This document shows, in pieces, positions 1 through 8,672 of a DNA stretch of 64,000 nt. The notes below the pieces were generated by a model. That model was not told the DNA's origin. It did no database searches and saw only the letters and a program-made list of their open reading frames with translations. Both the position numbers and the translations under genes were made by a program. Position 1 is the first letter of the stretch. Every line of letters starts with the position of its first letter. Source of the stretch: Saccharibacillus sp. O23 (GTDB lineage Bacteria; Bacillota; Bacilli; Paenibacillales; Paenibacillaceae); the NCBI RefSeq assembly GCF_002205895.1, contig NZ_NJDE01000021.1:93070-157069 (forward strand). The letters run 5' to 3'.

Positions 1-93
1 CGAGAACGGCCTCGGCCCATCGGCATTCGCATTTGATTTGTAGTCGGGATTTTTTGCGTTATTCGGATACTTCCTTCCAAAGGAGCGAGTCTT

Positions 94-1866
94 ATGTCCA
101 CGAATCTATCGAATCTGAACCGCGTAATCGCGGCGGCGGGCAAACGCGTCCCGGCGGATCTCGTCATCGCGAACGGTCGGATTCTCAACGTCTTTACCGG
201 CGGTTGGATGCGCGGCGACATCGCCGTCACCGACGGCATGATCGTCGGGATCGGCGAGTACGAAGGCCGCGAGACGGTCGATGCCGAAGGCCGCGTCGTC
301 GTCCCCGGCTTTATCGACGGGCATGTGCATATCGAGAGCACCATGCTGCTGCCGTCCGAATTCGCCAAAGTCTCGCTGCGCCACGGGGTCACGACCGTCG
401 TCACCGATCCGCACGAGATCGCCAACGTCGCGGGCGAAGACGGCATCCGCTACCTGCTGGGCGATGCCGAAGAAGTCCCGCTGGATCTGTTCGTGATGCT
501 GCCGTCCTGCGTGCCCGCTACGCCGACGGAGAATAACGGCGCGAATCTGACCGCCGACAAACTGTCTCCGTTCTTGTCCGATCCGCGCGTGCTCGGTCTG
601 GCCGAAGTCATGGATTTTCCTTCCGTAGCCAATGCCAGCCCCGGCATGTTGGCCAAGCTGGACGCGGTCCGCTCCGCAGGCGGTCATATCGACGGCCATG
701 CGGCGGGGATCGGGCGCGAAGACTTGAACATCTATAGGGCCGCGGATATTCGCACCGATCACGAAGCCGTCAACGCGCAAGAAGCGCTCGACCGGTTGGA
801 ACTGGGCATGTACCTGATGGTTCGGGAAGGCACGGTCGCCAAAGACTTGAAGGCGCTGCTGCCCGTCATCACCGAACGCAACTCCCGCCGCTGTCTGTTC
901 GTGACCGACGACGTGCTGCTCGACGACCTGATCGAACTCGGCAGCATCGACCATGCCGTTCGGCTGGCGATCGCCGAAGGCCTGGACCCGATCATCGCGG
1001 TGCAGATGGCGACGCTGAACGCGGCGGAATGTTTCGGGCTGCGCCGTCTCGGCGCGGTCGCTCCGGGTTATCAGGCGGATTTCCTGCTGCTCGACGATTT
1101 GAACGACGTCTCGATTCATCGGGTGTACAAAAAAGGCCGGTGCGTGTTCGAACAGCGGCCGGAGTCGGAATCGAACAGCGCGCCGCATACCGGTTCCGCC
1201 CTGCCGGGCCCGCGTTCTTCGCACTCGATCCGGCTTCCCGACCTGAACGCCAAGCCCGTGACGGCGGCGGATCTGGCGATTCCGCTGCGCGGCGATTCCC
1301 GCGAATGCCATATTATCGAAGTCGTGCCGGGCAGCCTGATCACCGGGCGCAGCGTGCAGACCGTCGACGCCGAAGACGGCTTCTTCGCCGCTTCGACGGA
1401 GCGCGATCTGCTCAAGATGGCGGTCGTCGAACGGCATCGGGCGACCGGAAACGTCGGAGCGGCCATCGTGCAAGGTTTCGGCTTGAAACGCGGCGCGATC
1501 GCTACCACCGTCGCTCACGACTCGCATAATATCGTCGCGGTCGGGGTCTCCGACCGGGATATTCTGGCGGCGATCGACCATGTCGTCGCTCTGAACGGCG
1601 GTCTGGTGGTCATCGAAGACGGCGAGTTGATCGCTTCCCTGCCGCTCCCGGTAGCCGGCCTGATGTCGAACCGCAGTTACGCCGAAGTCTACGAGGAGCT
1701 TAAGATCTTGAACCGCAGCCTTCTTCGATTAGGAGCTTCCGAAGACTTCAATCTGTTCCTGATGCTGTCGTTCTTGACGCTTACGGTCATTCCGGAATTG
1801 AAGCTGACCGATCAAGGGCTGTTCGAATTCTCTTCCGGCTCTTATATCGATGTCGCGCTTGCTTGA
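94..1866 (+). CDS. ade: Adenine deaminase
   Basis: The 590-residue protein should deaminate adenine to hypoxanthine and ammonia in the cytoplasm, feeding purine salvage. It has the amidohydrolase layout: the metal-binding HVH at residues 77-79, DPHEIANV at about 105-112, a later GHAAG, and FVTDD, followed by the C-terminal domain typical of Ade (ending ELKLTDQGLF). Length matches the family, near 580-600. AAAGGAG lies 8 nt before the ATG. Purine salvage genes xpt and pbuX lie elsewhere in the window (23-25 kb). Nothing recognisable was found in bases 1-93; a short open tail ending near base 43 could be the end of an upstream gene but is too short to call. Confidence 0.95.
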   Translation: MSTNLSNLNRVIAAAGKRVPADLVIANGRILNVFTGGWMRGDIAVTDGMIVGIGEYEGRETVDAEGRVVVPGFIDGHVHIESTMLLPSEFAKVSLRHGVTTVVTDPHEIANVAGEDGIRYLLGDAEEVPLDLFVMLPSCVPATPTENNGANLTADKLSPFLSDPRVLGLAEVMDFPSVANASPGMLAKLDAVRSAGGHIDGHAAGIGREDLNIYRAADIRTDHEAVNAQEALDRLELGMYLMVREGTVAKDLKALLPVITERNSRRCLFVTDDVLLDDLIELGSIDHAVRLAIAEGLDPIIAVQMATLNAAECFGLRRLGAVAPGYQADFLLLDDLNDVSIHRVYKKGRCVFEQRPESESNSAPHTGSALPGPRSSHSIRLPDLNAKPVTAADLAIPLRGDSRECHIIEVVPGSLITGRSVQTVDAEDGFFAASTERDLLKMAVVERHRATGNVGAAIVQGFGLKRGAIATTVAHDSHNIVAVGVSDRDILAAIDHVVALNGGLVVIEDGELIASLPLPVAGLMSNRSYAEVYEELKILNRSLLRLGASEDFNLFLMLSFLTLTVIPELKLTDQGLFEFSSGSYIDVALA

Positions 1867-2040
1867 AGACGGGATCGGCCTCTTTCGAACAAGCTTCGGA
1901 TTCGCGCTCCGGCGGATTCGGGGCTTTTTGCGTTTTCTCCGACAGCCGATCGAACCGCGAATCCCGAGGTCTATCGTTCGCTTTTTCAACAATAAAGTCA
2001 CTTTACCTTACATGATAAAAGATTTCGTTCGCTAAATCCG

Positions 2041-2069
2041 TTGACAAGCTATCTAGCGATCCCTATAAT
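2041..2069 (+). promoter_or_regulatory. Consensus sigma-A promoter of the asparaginase gene
   Basis: TTGACA at 2041-2046 and TATAAT at 2064-2069 are separated by exactly 17 nt, a perfect vegetative promoter. Transcription should start near 2076, about 64 nt before the preferred start codon. Confidence 0.9.
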
Positions 2070-2090
2070 AAGCCGCAAGAGTAATATTAA

Positions 2091-2107
2091 TGTTACATAA
2101 AGTAACA
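2091..2107 (+). promoter_or_regulatory. GlnR/TnrA box (TGTNA-N7-TNACA)
   Basis: TGTTACATAAAGTAACA matches the 17-bp nitrogen-control consensus TGTNA-N7-TNACA without a mismatch and is also a perfect 6-5-6 inverted repeat. It is centred about 23 nt downstream of the predicted transcription start. That is a roadblock or repression position, unlike the upstream activating sites known for TnrA targets. The link to an asparaginase supports a role in nitrogen control. Confidence 0.7.
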
Positions 2108-2139
2108 CAAAAATGAACCACACAAAGGGGATGGCTGAC

Positions 2140-3312
2140 TTGAAGGTACAAACGAATGCGAAGAAAAAAATGGGAATCGTTCTGATGTCTGCCGCTCTGA
2201 TGATGCCGATGGCCGTAAGCAGCGCGTACGCCGCCGATCCGGTCGTGCAAGGAACGGTCGTATCGTCGACTCCCGCTCCGGCGAAGACTACTGCGGCAGC
2301 CGCCGCTACGACTCCGGTCACCGCGGCTCTGCCTAACGTCAAGATTCTGGCGACGGGCGGCACCATCGCCGGATCTTCGGCTTCCAACACCGACGTGACG
2401 GGTTACAAAGCAGGCGCGCTCACGATCGACACCCTGATTAACGCCGTACCGGAGATGAAGCAGCTGGCCAATGTCAGCGGCGAACAGATCGCCAACGTCG
2501 GCAGCCCCGACATCGACAACGCGGTCCTGCTGAAGCTCGCCAAACGCATCAACGAACTGCTCGCTTCCGACGACGTGGACGGCATCGTCATCACGCACGG
2601 CACGGATACGCTGGAAGAAACGGCTTATTTCCTCAACCTCGTCGTCAAAAGCGATAAACCGGTCGTCGTGGTAGGCGCGATGCGTCCGGCGACGGCGATC
2701 AGCGCGGACGGTTCGTTCAACTTGTACAACGCGGTCAAGATCGCCGGCAGCCCGAAAGCCCGCGGCAAAGGCGTCATGATCGAGCTGAACGACCGCATCG
2801 GATCTGCCCGTTACATCACGAAGACCAACACGACCGGAACGGATACGTTCAAATCGGTGGAACAAGGTTATCTGGGCGTAGTGTCCGGCGGCAATGTCTT
2901 CTTCTACAACGAGAGCACGCGCAAGCACACGACGGAGAGCGTGTTCGACGTCACGAATCTGACTTCGCTGCCGCAGGTCGACATCTTGTACGAATACCAG
3001 AACAACGGCAGCTACTTCTATAACGCGGCGGTCGCGGCGGGAGCCAAAGGCATCGTGGTCGCAGGCAGCGGCAACGGTTCGATGTCTTCCGCTTCGTCCA
3101 AAGGCGCAGCCGAAGCCGCCGGCAAAGGCGTCGTAGTCGTACGCTCCACGCGTACCGGCAGCGGCGTAGTCACTCACTCGTCCAGCGACGACAAAGCGGG
3201 CATGGTCTCGTCCGATTCCTTGAATCCGCAAAAAGCCCGCATCCTCCTGATGCTGGCGCTGACCAAGACCAGCAGCCCGAGCGAGATCCAAACGTACTTC
3301 GATCAATATTGA
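2140..3312 (+). CDS. Secreted L-asparaginase, type II-like
   Basis: The enzyme should hydrolyse L-asparagine to aspartate and ammonia outside the cell. Both active-site motifs are present: ATGGTIAGS (about residues 71-79, with the nucleophilic Thr) and [10 protein letters not shown]; the C-terminal half, with GSGNGS and TRTGSG, also fits. A TTG at 2140 is the preferred start because AAAGGGG (2124-2130) lies 9 nt before it. The upstream in-frame ATGs at 2113 and 2131 have no usable SD. From TTG the protein opens with KVQTNAKKK, a hydrophobic stretch and AYAADP, a classic signal peptide, followed by an Ala/Thr-rich linker to residue 65. Promoter and GlnR/TnrA box lie just upstream. Confidence 0.93.
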   Translation: MKVQTNAKKKMGIVLMSAALMMPMAVSSAYAADPVVQGTVVSSTPAPAKTTAAAAATTPVTAALPNVKILATGGTIAGSSASNTDVTGYKAGALTIDTLINAVPEMKQLANVSGEQIANVGSPDIDNAVLLKLAKRINELLASDDVDGIVITHGTDTLEETAYFLNLVVKSDKPVVVVGAMRPATAISADGSFNLYNAVKIAGSPKARGKGVMIELNDRIGSARYITKTNTTGTDTFKSVEQGYLGVVSGGNVFFYNESTRKHTTESVFDVTNLTSLPQVDILYEYQNNGSYFYNAAVAAGAKGIVVAGSGNGSMSSASSKGAAEAAGKGVVVVRSTRTGSGVVTHSSSDDKAGMVSSDSLNPQKARILLMLALTKTSSPSEIQTYFDQY

Positions 3313-3344
3313 TTCGCGCCGGTCTTTCCTGATCGAAGCGAACG

Positions 3345-3390
3345 AAAAAAAACGACCCGTAACGAGAACTTCTCGTCGCGGGTCGTTTTG
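3345..3390. terminator. Bidirectional intrinsic terminator
   Basis: AAAACGACCCG (3349-3359) pairs with CGGGTCGTTTT (3379-3389), with an inner ACGAGAA/TTCTCGT stem. A- and T-runs flank it on both sides, so it can end both the asparaginase and the convergent YitT-type gene. Confidence 0.85.
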
Positions 3391-3416
3391 CGTGATAAGA
3401 ACCGTGTTCGGTCCGA

Positions 3417-4379
3417 TCAGTGAATGTCTTTTTTCTTGAAGTTGCCGCCGCGCACTTCCGCCACGTCGTATACGACGACGAAAGCGCCCGGATCGATCTG
3501 ATGGATGATTTCTTTGATCTTGCTTTCTTCCATCCGGTTGATGACGCAGGTGATTTCTTTGAACTGCTCGTTGCTGTAACCGCCGTAAGCGTCGGAATAC
3601 GTAGCGCCCCGGCCCAACCGGTCGCGGATCGTCTCGACCATGACTTCCGGTTGGTTGGTGATGATCTTGAACGTCTTGGAGCCGCTGAGACCTTCTTCGA
3701 CGATATGAATGACTTTGGAAGCGATAAAGTACGCCAGCGCCGACAAGATCGCCCCTTGCAGACCGAACACGGTCGAAACGACGATGAAGACGAAGGTATT
3801 CAAGAACAAGATCAAGTCGCTGGTCCCGAACGGCAGCTTACGCGACAGCAGCACGGCCAACATGTCGATGCCGTCGAGCGCGCCGCCGTTGCGGAGCGCG
3901 ATACCCATGCCGGTACCGATGATGATCCCGCCGACGACCGTCACGAGCAGCGTATCGCCATCGATGATCGTATGGACGTGGTGCATCAGCGTGGCGCTGA
4001 CCGCCAGCGAAGCGATCCCGATCACCGAGTAGAGCGCGAAGCTTTTGCCGATCTGTTTGTACCCGAGCCAGACGAACGGAATATTGAGGACCGCAATCAG
4101 AAGGCCGAGCGGCATGCCGAACAATTTGGAACCCACGATGCTCAGGCCTGTCACTCCGCCGTCCGAAACGCTATTGGGAATCAGGACGGCTTCCAGTCCG
4201 TACGCCGTAATCACGGCCCCGATCACGATCAACAGCACTCTGGAGAAGATCTTCAGTATTTTGTTCGACTTGCCCGGTTTAGCCGCCTTGTCTTCCAGAT
4301 TCAACTTGCCTTTGGGCGGAAGCGGCCCTTTGGTCGACTTGTTTGCTTTGCTTGCTTTAGTTGCTTTGTTCGGCTTCAT
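3417..4379 (-). CDS. YitT-family membrane protein (DUF161 + DUF2179)
   Basis: This is a 320-residue integral membrane protein of the YitT/DUF161 family, whose biochemical role is unknown. It has an N-terminal soluble tail, then about five hydrophobic segments (from LLIVIGAVITAYGLEAVLIP on), with the family's GGALDGIDMLAVLLSRK loop. The C-terminal 80 residues form the cytosolic DUF2179 domain (TNQPEVMVETIRDRLGRGATY to VYDVAEVRGG). The start at 4379 has AAGGGGG at 7-8 nt; a longer in-frame extension to 4421 has none. The tail is odd: alternating Lys with small residues (KATKASKANKSTKG), a low-complexity basic segment before the first helix. It ends at the shared terminator with the asparaginase gene. 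Confidence 0.9.
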   Translation of the reverse strand: MKPNKATKASKANKSTKGPLPPKGKLNLEDKAAKPGKSNKILKIFSRVLLIVIGAVITAYGLEAVLIPNSVSDGGVTGLSIVGSKLFGMPLGLLIAVLNIPFVWLGYKQIGKSFALYSVIGIASLAVSATLMHHVHTIIDGDTLLVTVVGGIIIGTGMGIALRNGGALDGIDMLAVLLSRKLPFGTSDLILFLNTFVFIVVSTVFGLQGAILSALAYFIASKVIHIVEEGLSGSKTFKIITNQPEVMVETIRDRLGRGATYSDAYGGYSNEQFKEITCVINRMEESKIKEIIHQIDPGAFVVVYDVAEVRGGNFKKKDIH

Positions 4380-4562
4380 TGCATTTCCCCCTTCTTGGCG
4401 CGCGAATGCCCGCCGGATCAATCGTCGAGAAACAGACGCGTCTCTGCATGAATCACGGATAAAAGCCCTAACTTCTAGTTTACCGGAACAGCCCCGATTT
4501 TAGCAAATCAACGAGCAACTAAAATGACTACGAAACGGAAGCTCCTTCCGTTACAACCGAAC

Positions 4563-4607
4563 AAAAAAAGACCGCCCTTCGGCGTCGATCACCGAAAAGG
4601 CGGCCTG
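4563..4607 (-). terminator. Intrinsic terminator
   Basis: Read on the minus strand, GGCCGCC pairs with GGGCGGTC around a CTTCGG/CCGAAA inner stem and is followed by seven T. It lies 40 nt past the stop of the acetyltransferase at 4648. Confidence 0.85.
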
Positions 4608-4647
4608 CCGCATTCGCAAATGCCGCATGTCGATCTTCATTTAATAG

Positions 4648-5052
4648 TTAGCAGCTTCGTTCCATGACCACGTAGTCCTTGCCGCCTTTGTTGAACACGA
4701 CATCCGTCTTCGACAGCCCGAACCGTTCATAGAACGGCACTTTGTTCACTCTGGCGTTGCAATAGATCTGCTTGACGCCGCGGCGCTTCGCTTCCTTCAG
4801 CACATAGGTCAGCAGCTTGCTGCCGTATCCGCAGTTCTGCCGCTCGGTCAGCGTCGCGAACTTGCGGAACTGCGCTTCCTTGCCCTGAACGAACAGAGAT
4901 ACCCCGGATACCAATTCTCCTCCGTCGAACAGCCCGTAATGCAGCCCTTCGTCGTCGTCCGGAAGTTTGATGTAATCGAATTCCTCCGTCGGCCACATCA
5001 CTTGATGCCTAAGCTCCCAGACCTGTTCCTTGGTAATTAATTTAACTTCCAC
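4648..5052 (-). CDS. GNAT-family N-acetyltransferase
   Basis: A 134-residue GNAT fold protein, predicted to move an acetyl group from acetyl-CoA to an unidentified amine. It shows the central strand with FRKFATLTERQNCGYGSKLL, which contains the Q-x-x-G-x-G acetyl-CoA loop, and the C-terminal NKVPFYERFGL motif typical of this superfamily. The start is GTG at 5052, with a weak GAGAGG about 10 nt upstream. It stands alone between the low-GC small-gene array and its own terminator. Confidence 0.85.
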   Translation of the reverse strand: MEVKLITKEQVWELRHQVMWPTEEFDYIKLPDDDEGLHYGLFDGGELVSGVSLFVQGKEAQFRKFATLTERQNCGYGSKLLTYVLKEAKRRGVKQIYCNARVNKVPFYERFGLSKTDVVFNKGGKDYVVMERSC

Positions 5053-5242
5053 ACCTGATCGTAACCTCTCATTCTGCGTTATACGTTTTGTCGAACGAAC
5101 CGACCCGCGCCGGTCTCTTTCCCTTACGGGTCAGAAGGCGCTTCGGTTTCACAGTCGATTGTACCACTTTTGGGAGCGGGATGAGAGGGGTACGAGGAAA
5201 CAGGCTGGAAGAATGCGAAAAGTTCAGTTTGCGGCCCCTTGC

Positions 5243-5566
5243 CTAATCTATAACAAAATAATCGTCCGCTACCTCGCCGTCAAAATCCAACCATAGTTCA
5301 TAGTAGCCGATCTTCTCGCCTTCATACTGGATCGGCATATACACGCGCACATGATTGTAACTCAATTCGGGATAATTCATGTAGCTAATCCGAATAGACT
5401 CGACTTCAACATGAACCTTTGACTTATCGAAATCCGGAAAATATTCTTCGTATTCTTCCGGGTACTCCATTCTGTACGTTTCGAGATTCTCCCAAAACCC
5501 TTCATAGCAGCGCTTCTCGGCATCATGCTTCAGTAACCATTCTTGCACTTGCTTGGCGTCGAACAA
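5243..5566 (-). CDS. Small acidic hypothetical protein
   Basis: 107 residues, strongly acidic and rich in Tyr and Glu (YPEEYEEYFPDFD). No signal peptide or membrane segment is seen, and I do not recognise the family. The start is TTG at 5566, chosen because AGGAGG lies 7 nt before it. It is the last gene of a run of very small minus-strand genes (5243-6397) with visibly lower GC than the surroundings. Small acidic tandem proteins like this are often immunity proteins to toxins, but nothing in the sequence proves it. Confidence 0.7.
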   Translation of the reverse strand: MFDAKQVQEWLLKHDAEKRCYEGFWENLETYRMEYPEEYEEYFPDFDKSKVHVEVESIRISYMNYPELSYNHVRVYMPIQYEGEKIGYYELWLDFDGEVADDYFVID

Positions 5567-5605
5567 CGTTTAACCTCCTGTTTGGCAGCAGCCGTCAAAT
5601 CCGCG

Positions 5606-5872
5606 CTAAGTTGCCTTATACTTCCTCGGAATGATTTCTTCTTTGCTGATCGTCCACCAGCTTTGATTATCGGAATACATCTCATATGCCCAAAACTCCG
5701 TGCTTTCATGGTACACGATATCCAGATCGTCAGTCAGATCGTTGCGGCTCCAAAAACTATTAATCCGATCCACCGCTTCTTTTTCCGAGATTCCGAAATG
5801 GTTCTGCATTTCCTCCGCGATGTCTTCGCAAAAGGATCGAGCTTTAGCGCTTACCGGGAATGTCCAGATCAT
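5606..5872 (-). CDS. Small hypothetical protein
   Basis: 88 residues, acidic, soluble and rich in aromatic residues towards the C-terminus (ESTEFWAYEMYSDNQSWW). GAGAGGG sits just upstream of the ATG at 5872. It lies 39 bp upstream of the next small gene and is probably co-transcribed with it. Family unknown to me. Confidence 0.7.
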   Translation of the reverse strand: MIWTFPVSAKARSFCEDIAEEMQNHFGISEKEAVDRINSFWSRNDLTDDLDIVYHESTEFWAYEMYSDNQSWWTISKEEIIPRKYKAT

Positions 5873-5947
5873 TGTAGATCCCTCTCCTGATCGTAATCGG
5901 CTGTTATAGACTGACTCATCTACATAGAAACAAAAGCGTTCAAGTGA

Positions 5948-6082
5948 CTAACCAGATTGCTCGGACGCCCCCAAAAAAACCTGTACAAGCGTCAAAGATT
6001 CTTGCTCGTTCGGCGGAATGATGCAAGACAGATGCTTTTGATGAACGAAACCGTGTCGGGGTACTTTATTAGTCGGTGTCAT
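5948..6082 (-). CDS. Candidate small ORF (44 aa) coupled to the upstream gene
   Basis: The ATG at 6082 shares its A with the TAA stop of the preceding reading frame (TAATG), the usual sign of translational coupling. The 44-residue product starts MTPTNKVPRHGF and contains CIIPPNEQESLTLVQVFLG, which looks protein-like, but I know no family. It could be a real small protein or the remnant of a longer one. It fills most of a 209-bp interval otherwise without genes. Confidence 0.4.
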   Translation of the reverse strand: MTPTNKVPRHGFVHQKHLSCIIPPNEQESLTLVQVFLGASEQSG

Positions 6083-6397
6083 TAGTAGTCTCTTTCTGTT
6101 CGTTTGAATAGTTGTGTACTTTCGCGATGCAATCTAGCTTCGATATGTATGAATGATGTTCGCAGTCCTATAATCTCATTTGCCACACGCTCACATTCTT
6201 CCAGCGTTTTATCGAACTCTTTTCCGAAGAATGCTGCGAAAATCTCAAAAATCTTCTCAGCCAATTCTTGCGCCGATCTGTTTTCATAAAGCACTTCCAT
6301 AAATTTTCTCGATTTCGATGTCATATTCCTCTTTTAAAAGAGGATAGATTCCTATGGGGTTCCAGTTATTTATTATTTTAATGACTCCCTCTTCCAA
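6082..6397 (-). pseudogene. Frameshifted small gene, DUF1871-like
   Basis: A TTG at 6397 follows a perfect AGGAGGG at 7 nt and opens a frame reading EEGVIKIINNWNPIGIYP up to a TGA at 6284-6286. In the next frame the sequence continues naturally as YENRSAQELAEKIFEIF and EFDKTLEECERVANEII to a TAA at 6082. Removing one G of the GG at 6297-6298 joins the two halves as EKIYEVLYENRSAQ and gives a 104-residue protein. The NWNPIG motif and the C-terminal helix pattern resemble my memory of the DUF1871 family. This is either a recent frameshift or a base error. The second half alone starts at an ATG with a poorly placed SD. Confidence 0.65.
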
Positions 6398-6418
6398 TTC
6401 ATATCCCTCCTATTAATG

Positions 6419-6452
6419 AAAAAGGCCATTCACCCCTGTGAATGGCCTTTCC
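6419..6452 (-). terminator. Intrinsic terminator
   Basis: AAAGGCCATTCAC pairs perfectly with GTGAATGGCCTTT around CCCT and is followed on the minus strand by five T. It ends the oxidoreductase gene that stops at 6466. Confidence 0.9.
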
Positions 6453-6465
6453 TATAGAACCTCAT

Positions 6466-7083
6466 TCAATAAGCAATCCCCACCCGAGCCCCTACATAAC
6501 TCCGATCCTCGATCTGCCGATAAGCGAACTCCGCCGTATCCGCAACCGAAATCTCTTTGCCGCCTTCGGGCAGATAATCTTTTTCGACGCGGTACTGTCC
6601 TGTGTATTCGCCGTCCGGCAAATAGGTCGGGCAGACGATCGTCCACTCCAGATCGGTCGCGCTCAACAGTTCGTATACTCGGCGATGTTCTTCGGCAGCG
6701 CGGGTGGATCGGCGTCTGGATTCGTTCGACTCGTAACGCAGCCGATCCGGTTCGGTGCGGCTTTGCAGGATGCCGGCCGTGCCGATCGTCACGATGCGCC
6801 GAATCCCGAACTCATGCATGACATCGAGGATGATCGGCATGCTGTCGCTCAGCGTCGTCGTGCCGTCCGTGTTCAGCGCGCTGATCACGGCGTCCGCTTT
6901 TTCCAACACGCGCTTCACGTCCTTTTCGTTCAATACGTTCCCTTCAATGACCGTTAACCCTTCGCGAGGGTCGATCTTACCGCGATCGCGCACCAAGGCC
7001 GACACTTCGTGTCCGCCTCGCAGCGCATATTCGACGATATGCCCGCCGACGCGTCCGGTTGCTCCCAATACGGCGATGCGCAT
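6466..7083 (-). CDS. NAD(P)-binding oxidoreductase (NmrA/SDR-like)
   Basis: A 205-residue Rossmann protein of the atypical short-chain dehydrogenase group. GATGRVGG at residues 8-15 is the NAD(P)-binding loop, and ADAVISALN and RIVTIGTAGI follow as in NmrA-like proteins. The middle carries a basic ESRRRSTRAAEEHRR stretch. The catalytic YxxxK of classical SDRs is not evident, so it may be a nucleotide-sensing or flavin-reductase-like protein. GGAGG lies 6 nt before the ATG at 7083. The 200 bp upstream of it hold no gene. Confidence 0.85.
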   Translation of the reverse strand: MRIAVLGATGRVGGHIVEYALRGGHEVSALVRDRGKIDPREGLTVIEGNVLNEKDVKRVLEKADAVISALNTDGTTTLSDSMPIILDVMHEFGIRRIVTIGTAGILQSRTEPDRLRYESNESRRRSTRAAEEHRRVYELLSATDLEWTIVCPTYLPDGEYTGQYRVEKDYLPEGGKEISVADTAEFAYRQIEDRSYVGARVGIAY

Positions 7084-7283
7084 GATTGATTCCTCCGTGA
7101 GTATCGCTCGGGGCCCGTATTCCCCGAACGAACGTAATCAGAATATCGGGTACGGCAGTGCCGCCGAGCCGATACCAAGCGGCATACGCGCCGATCGTCA
7201 TCGCCGGGGCCAAACCGATACCCGTTTCATCGCATTGTAAGTCAACCGTTTGCAAGTGACAAGGCTGCCGATGATATTCGCCG

Positions 7284-8672
7284 CTACGGGTATACTTCGA
7301 ACTCCCATAACGAGTACCCGTACGTCGTGGCCCGTTCGTAAGCGAACATTTTGACGTACCGGGCCGTCGCGGTCGGGAACGTGATCGCTTTCTCGCCTCC
7401 CGTACCCGTTTCGTCGGTATAGACGGTCGTCCAATTGACCTGATCGCCGGATACCTGGATCTGATATTTTTTGGCGTATGCGGATTCCCACGCGAGTCTT
7501 ACGCCGGATACGGAACGGACCGATCCGAGGTCGACGTAGATCCATTCCTGCGGATTCCAAGCCGACGCCCAGCGCGTGCCTCCGTTCGCGTCGAACGCCG
7601 CGGAGGCGGGATAAGAAGCGCTCTCGGACGAGCTTGCGTAAGCCGGCTTGTTGTACGCGATATTCTCGCGGCTCAAGTTCACCTCGTTCTGGGTGATCAT
7701 CCGAGGGTCCCAGTATGTCGCCTGGATCTCGGCATTCGTATTCGAGCCGGTCAGATGTTCCGTCCATGCCATGAAATACGCCCATTTCGGCTGCGAATTA
7801 AGCTGCGCCGGCGTCGGCAGATCGCCGACTTCGCCTAGAGCGATCGGTTTTCCGGCCGCCAGATTCAGCATCGTATTGTAATAGGACGCGTTGAAATCGC
7901 CGTTGTAGATATCCATCGACAAGATGTCGACGTAACCGCTGCCCGGATAATAGTCCGCGGGCGCGCCGTTGCCCGGACGATCCACGTTCCATACCCAGAT
8001 GAGGTTCGACAGTCCGTGCGTGTAGACATAACGGTCGTACATGATCCGGTACAGCTTTTTGGAATTGGCGGCATTGCCTCCCCACCAGAACCAACTGCCG
8101 TTCATCTCGTGAAAAGGCCGCCATAACACAGGAACGTTCGCGTCCCGAAGCTGCTGGAGATAAGGCACGGCTTCGTCGATTCTCGCGATGAACTGATTGT
8201 ACAAGGCCGTCCCGGGCGTCACGATGTCGTTCCATTGTTGGCTGCTCAGCGGCGCGTTGTAGACATTCCCGTCCCAACTGCACGGCGCCGCCCGATCCGG
8301 TCGGCACATATGCCAAGTGAGCGTGACGAGCGACTTCGCCGCCCACTTGTTTTTCGCTTCGTTCACGATGCCCTGCCGGTTGTACATCGTGTCCAATCCG
8401 GATGAAGCGAAGCCGAGGTCGCTCCCCCACAGCGCCGGATACTGCCCGGTAATGGTTTTCGCTTGGTTGAAGCTTGCGGTCGGCGCGCCGGGCTTGTCGT
8501 GCTGACCGGTCAGCGTGGACGTTCCCGAGATCCTGTCGACGTAATCGAGCACTTGTCTGGCTTGAGCGGACAGGCTGCCGTTAACGGGCGATGCCGCATA
8601 GCCCGTTTCGGACATCGAAGTACAGGAAACGGCGAGGAACAACACTAATGCGCAGAGTATGGTTTTTCTCAT
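7284..8672 (-). CDS. GH26 glycoside hydrolase (mannanase-type) with F5/8 type C module
   Basis: 462 residues. It should hydrolyse beta-mannan or a related beta-glycan outside the cell. The signal peptide ends in LAVSC, which fits a lipobox at Cys17, so it may be a lipoprotein; cleavage at GYA-AS is the alternative. The GH26 domain spans about 35-330, with the acid/base Glu189 in WRPFHEMNGSWFWWG and the nucleophile Glu281 in IALGEVGD. Residues about 335-462 (ENIAYNKPAYASSSES to LWEFEVYP) form a discoidin-like carbohydrate-binding module. Its ATG overlaps the stop of the larger GH26 gene (ATGA at 8669-8672), so the two are translationally coupled. The frame is open upstream of 8672, but only as a shadow of that gene. 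Confidence 0.9.
   Translation of the reverse strand: MRKTILCALVLFLAVSCTSMSETGYAASPVNGSLSAQARQVLDYVDRISGTSTLTGQHDKPGAPTASFNQAKTITGQYPALWGSDLGFASSGLDTMYNRQGIVNEAKNKWAAKSLVTLTWHMCRPDRAAPCSWDGNVYNAPLSSQQWNDIVTPGTALYNQFIARIDEAVPYLQQLRDANVPVLWRPFHEMNGSWFWWGGNAANSKKLYRIMYDRYVYTHGLSNLIWVWNVDRPGNGAPADYYPGSGYVDILSMDIYNGDFNASYYNTMLNLAAGKPIALGEVGDLPTPAQLNSQPKWAYFMAWTEHLTGSNTNAEIQATYWDPRMITQNEVNLSRENIAYNKPAYASSSESASYPASAAFDANGGTRWASAWNPQEWIYVDLGSVRSVSGVRLAWESAYAKKYQIQVSGDQVNWTTVYTDETGTGGEKAITFPTATARYVKMFAYERATTYGYSLWEFEVYP

Noticed and set aside
18..93. Possible end of an upstream gene at the window start
   Set aside because: Only about 14 codons are visible, and several frames are equally plausible.
106..1581. 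491-codon minus-strand frame
   Set aside because: Complete antisense shadow of adenine deaminase with a composition typical of reversed codons.
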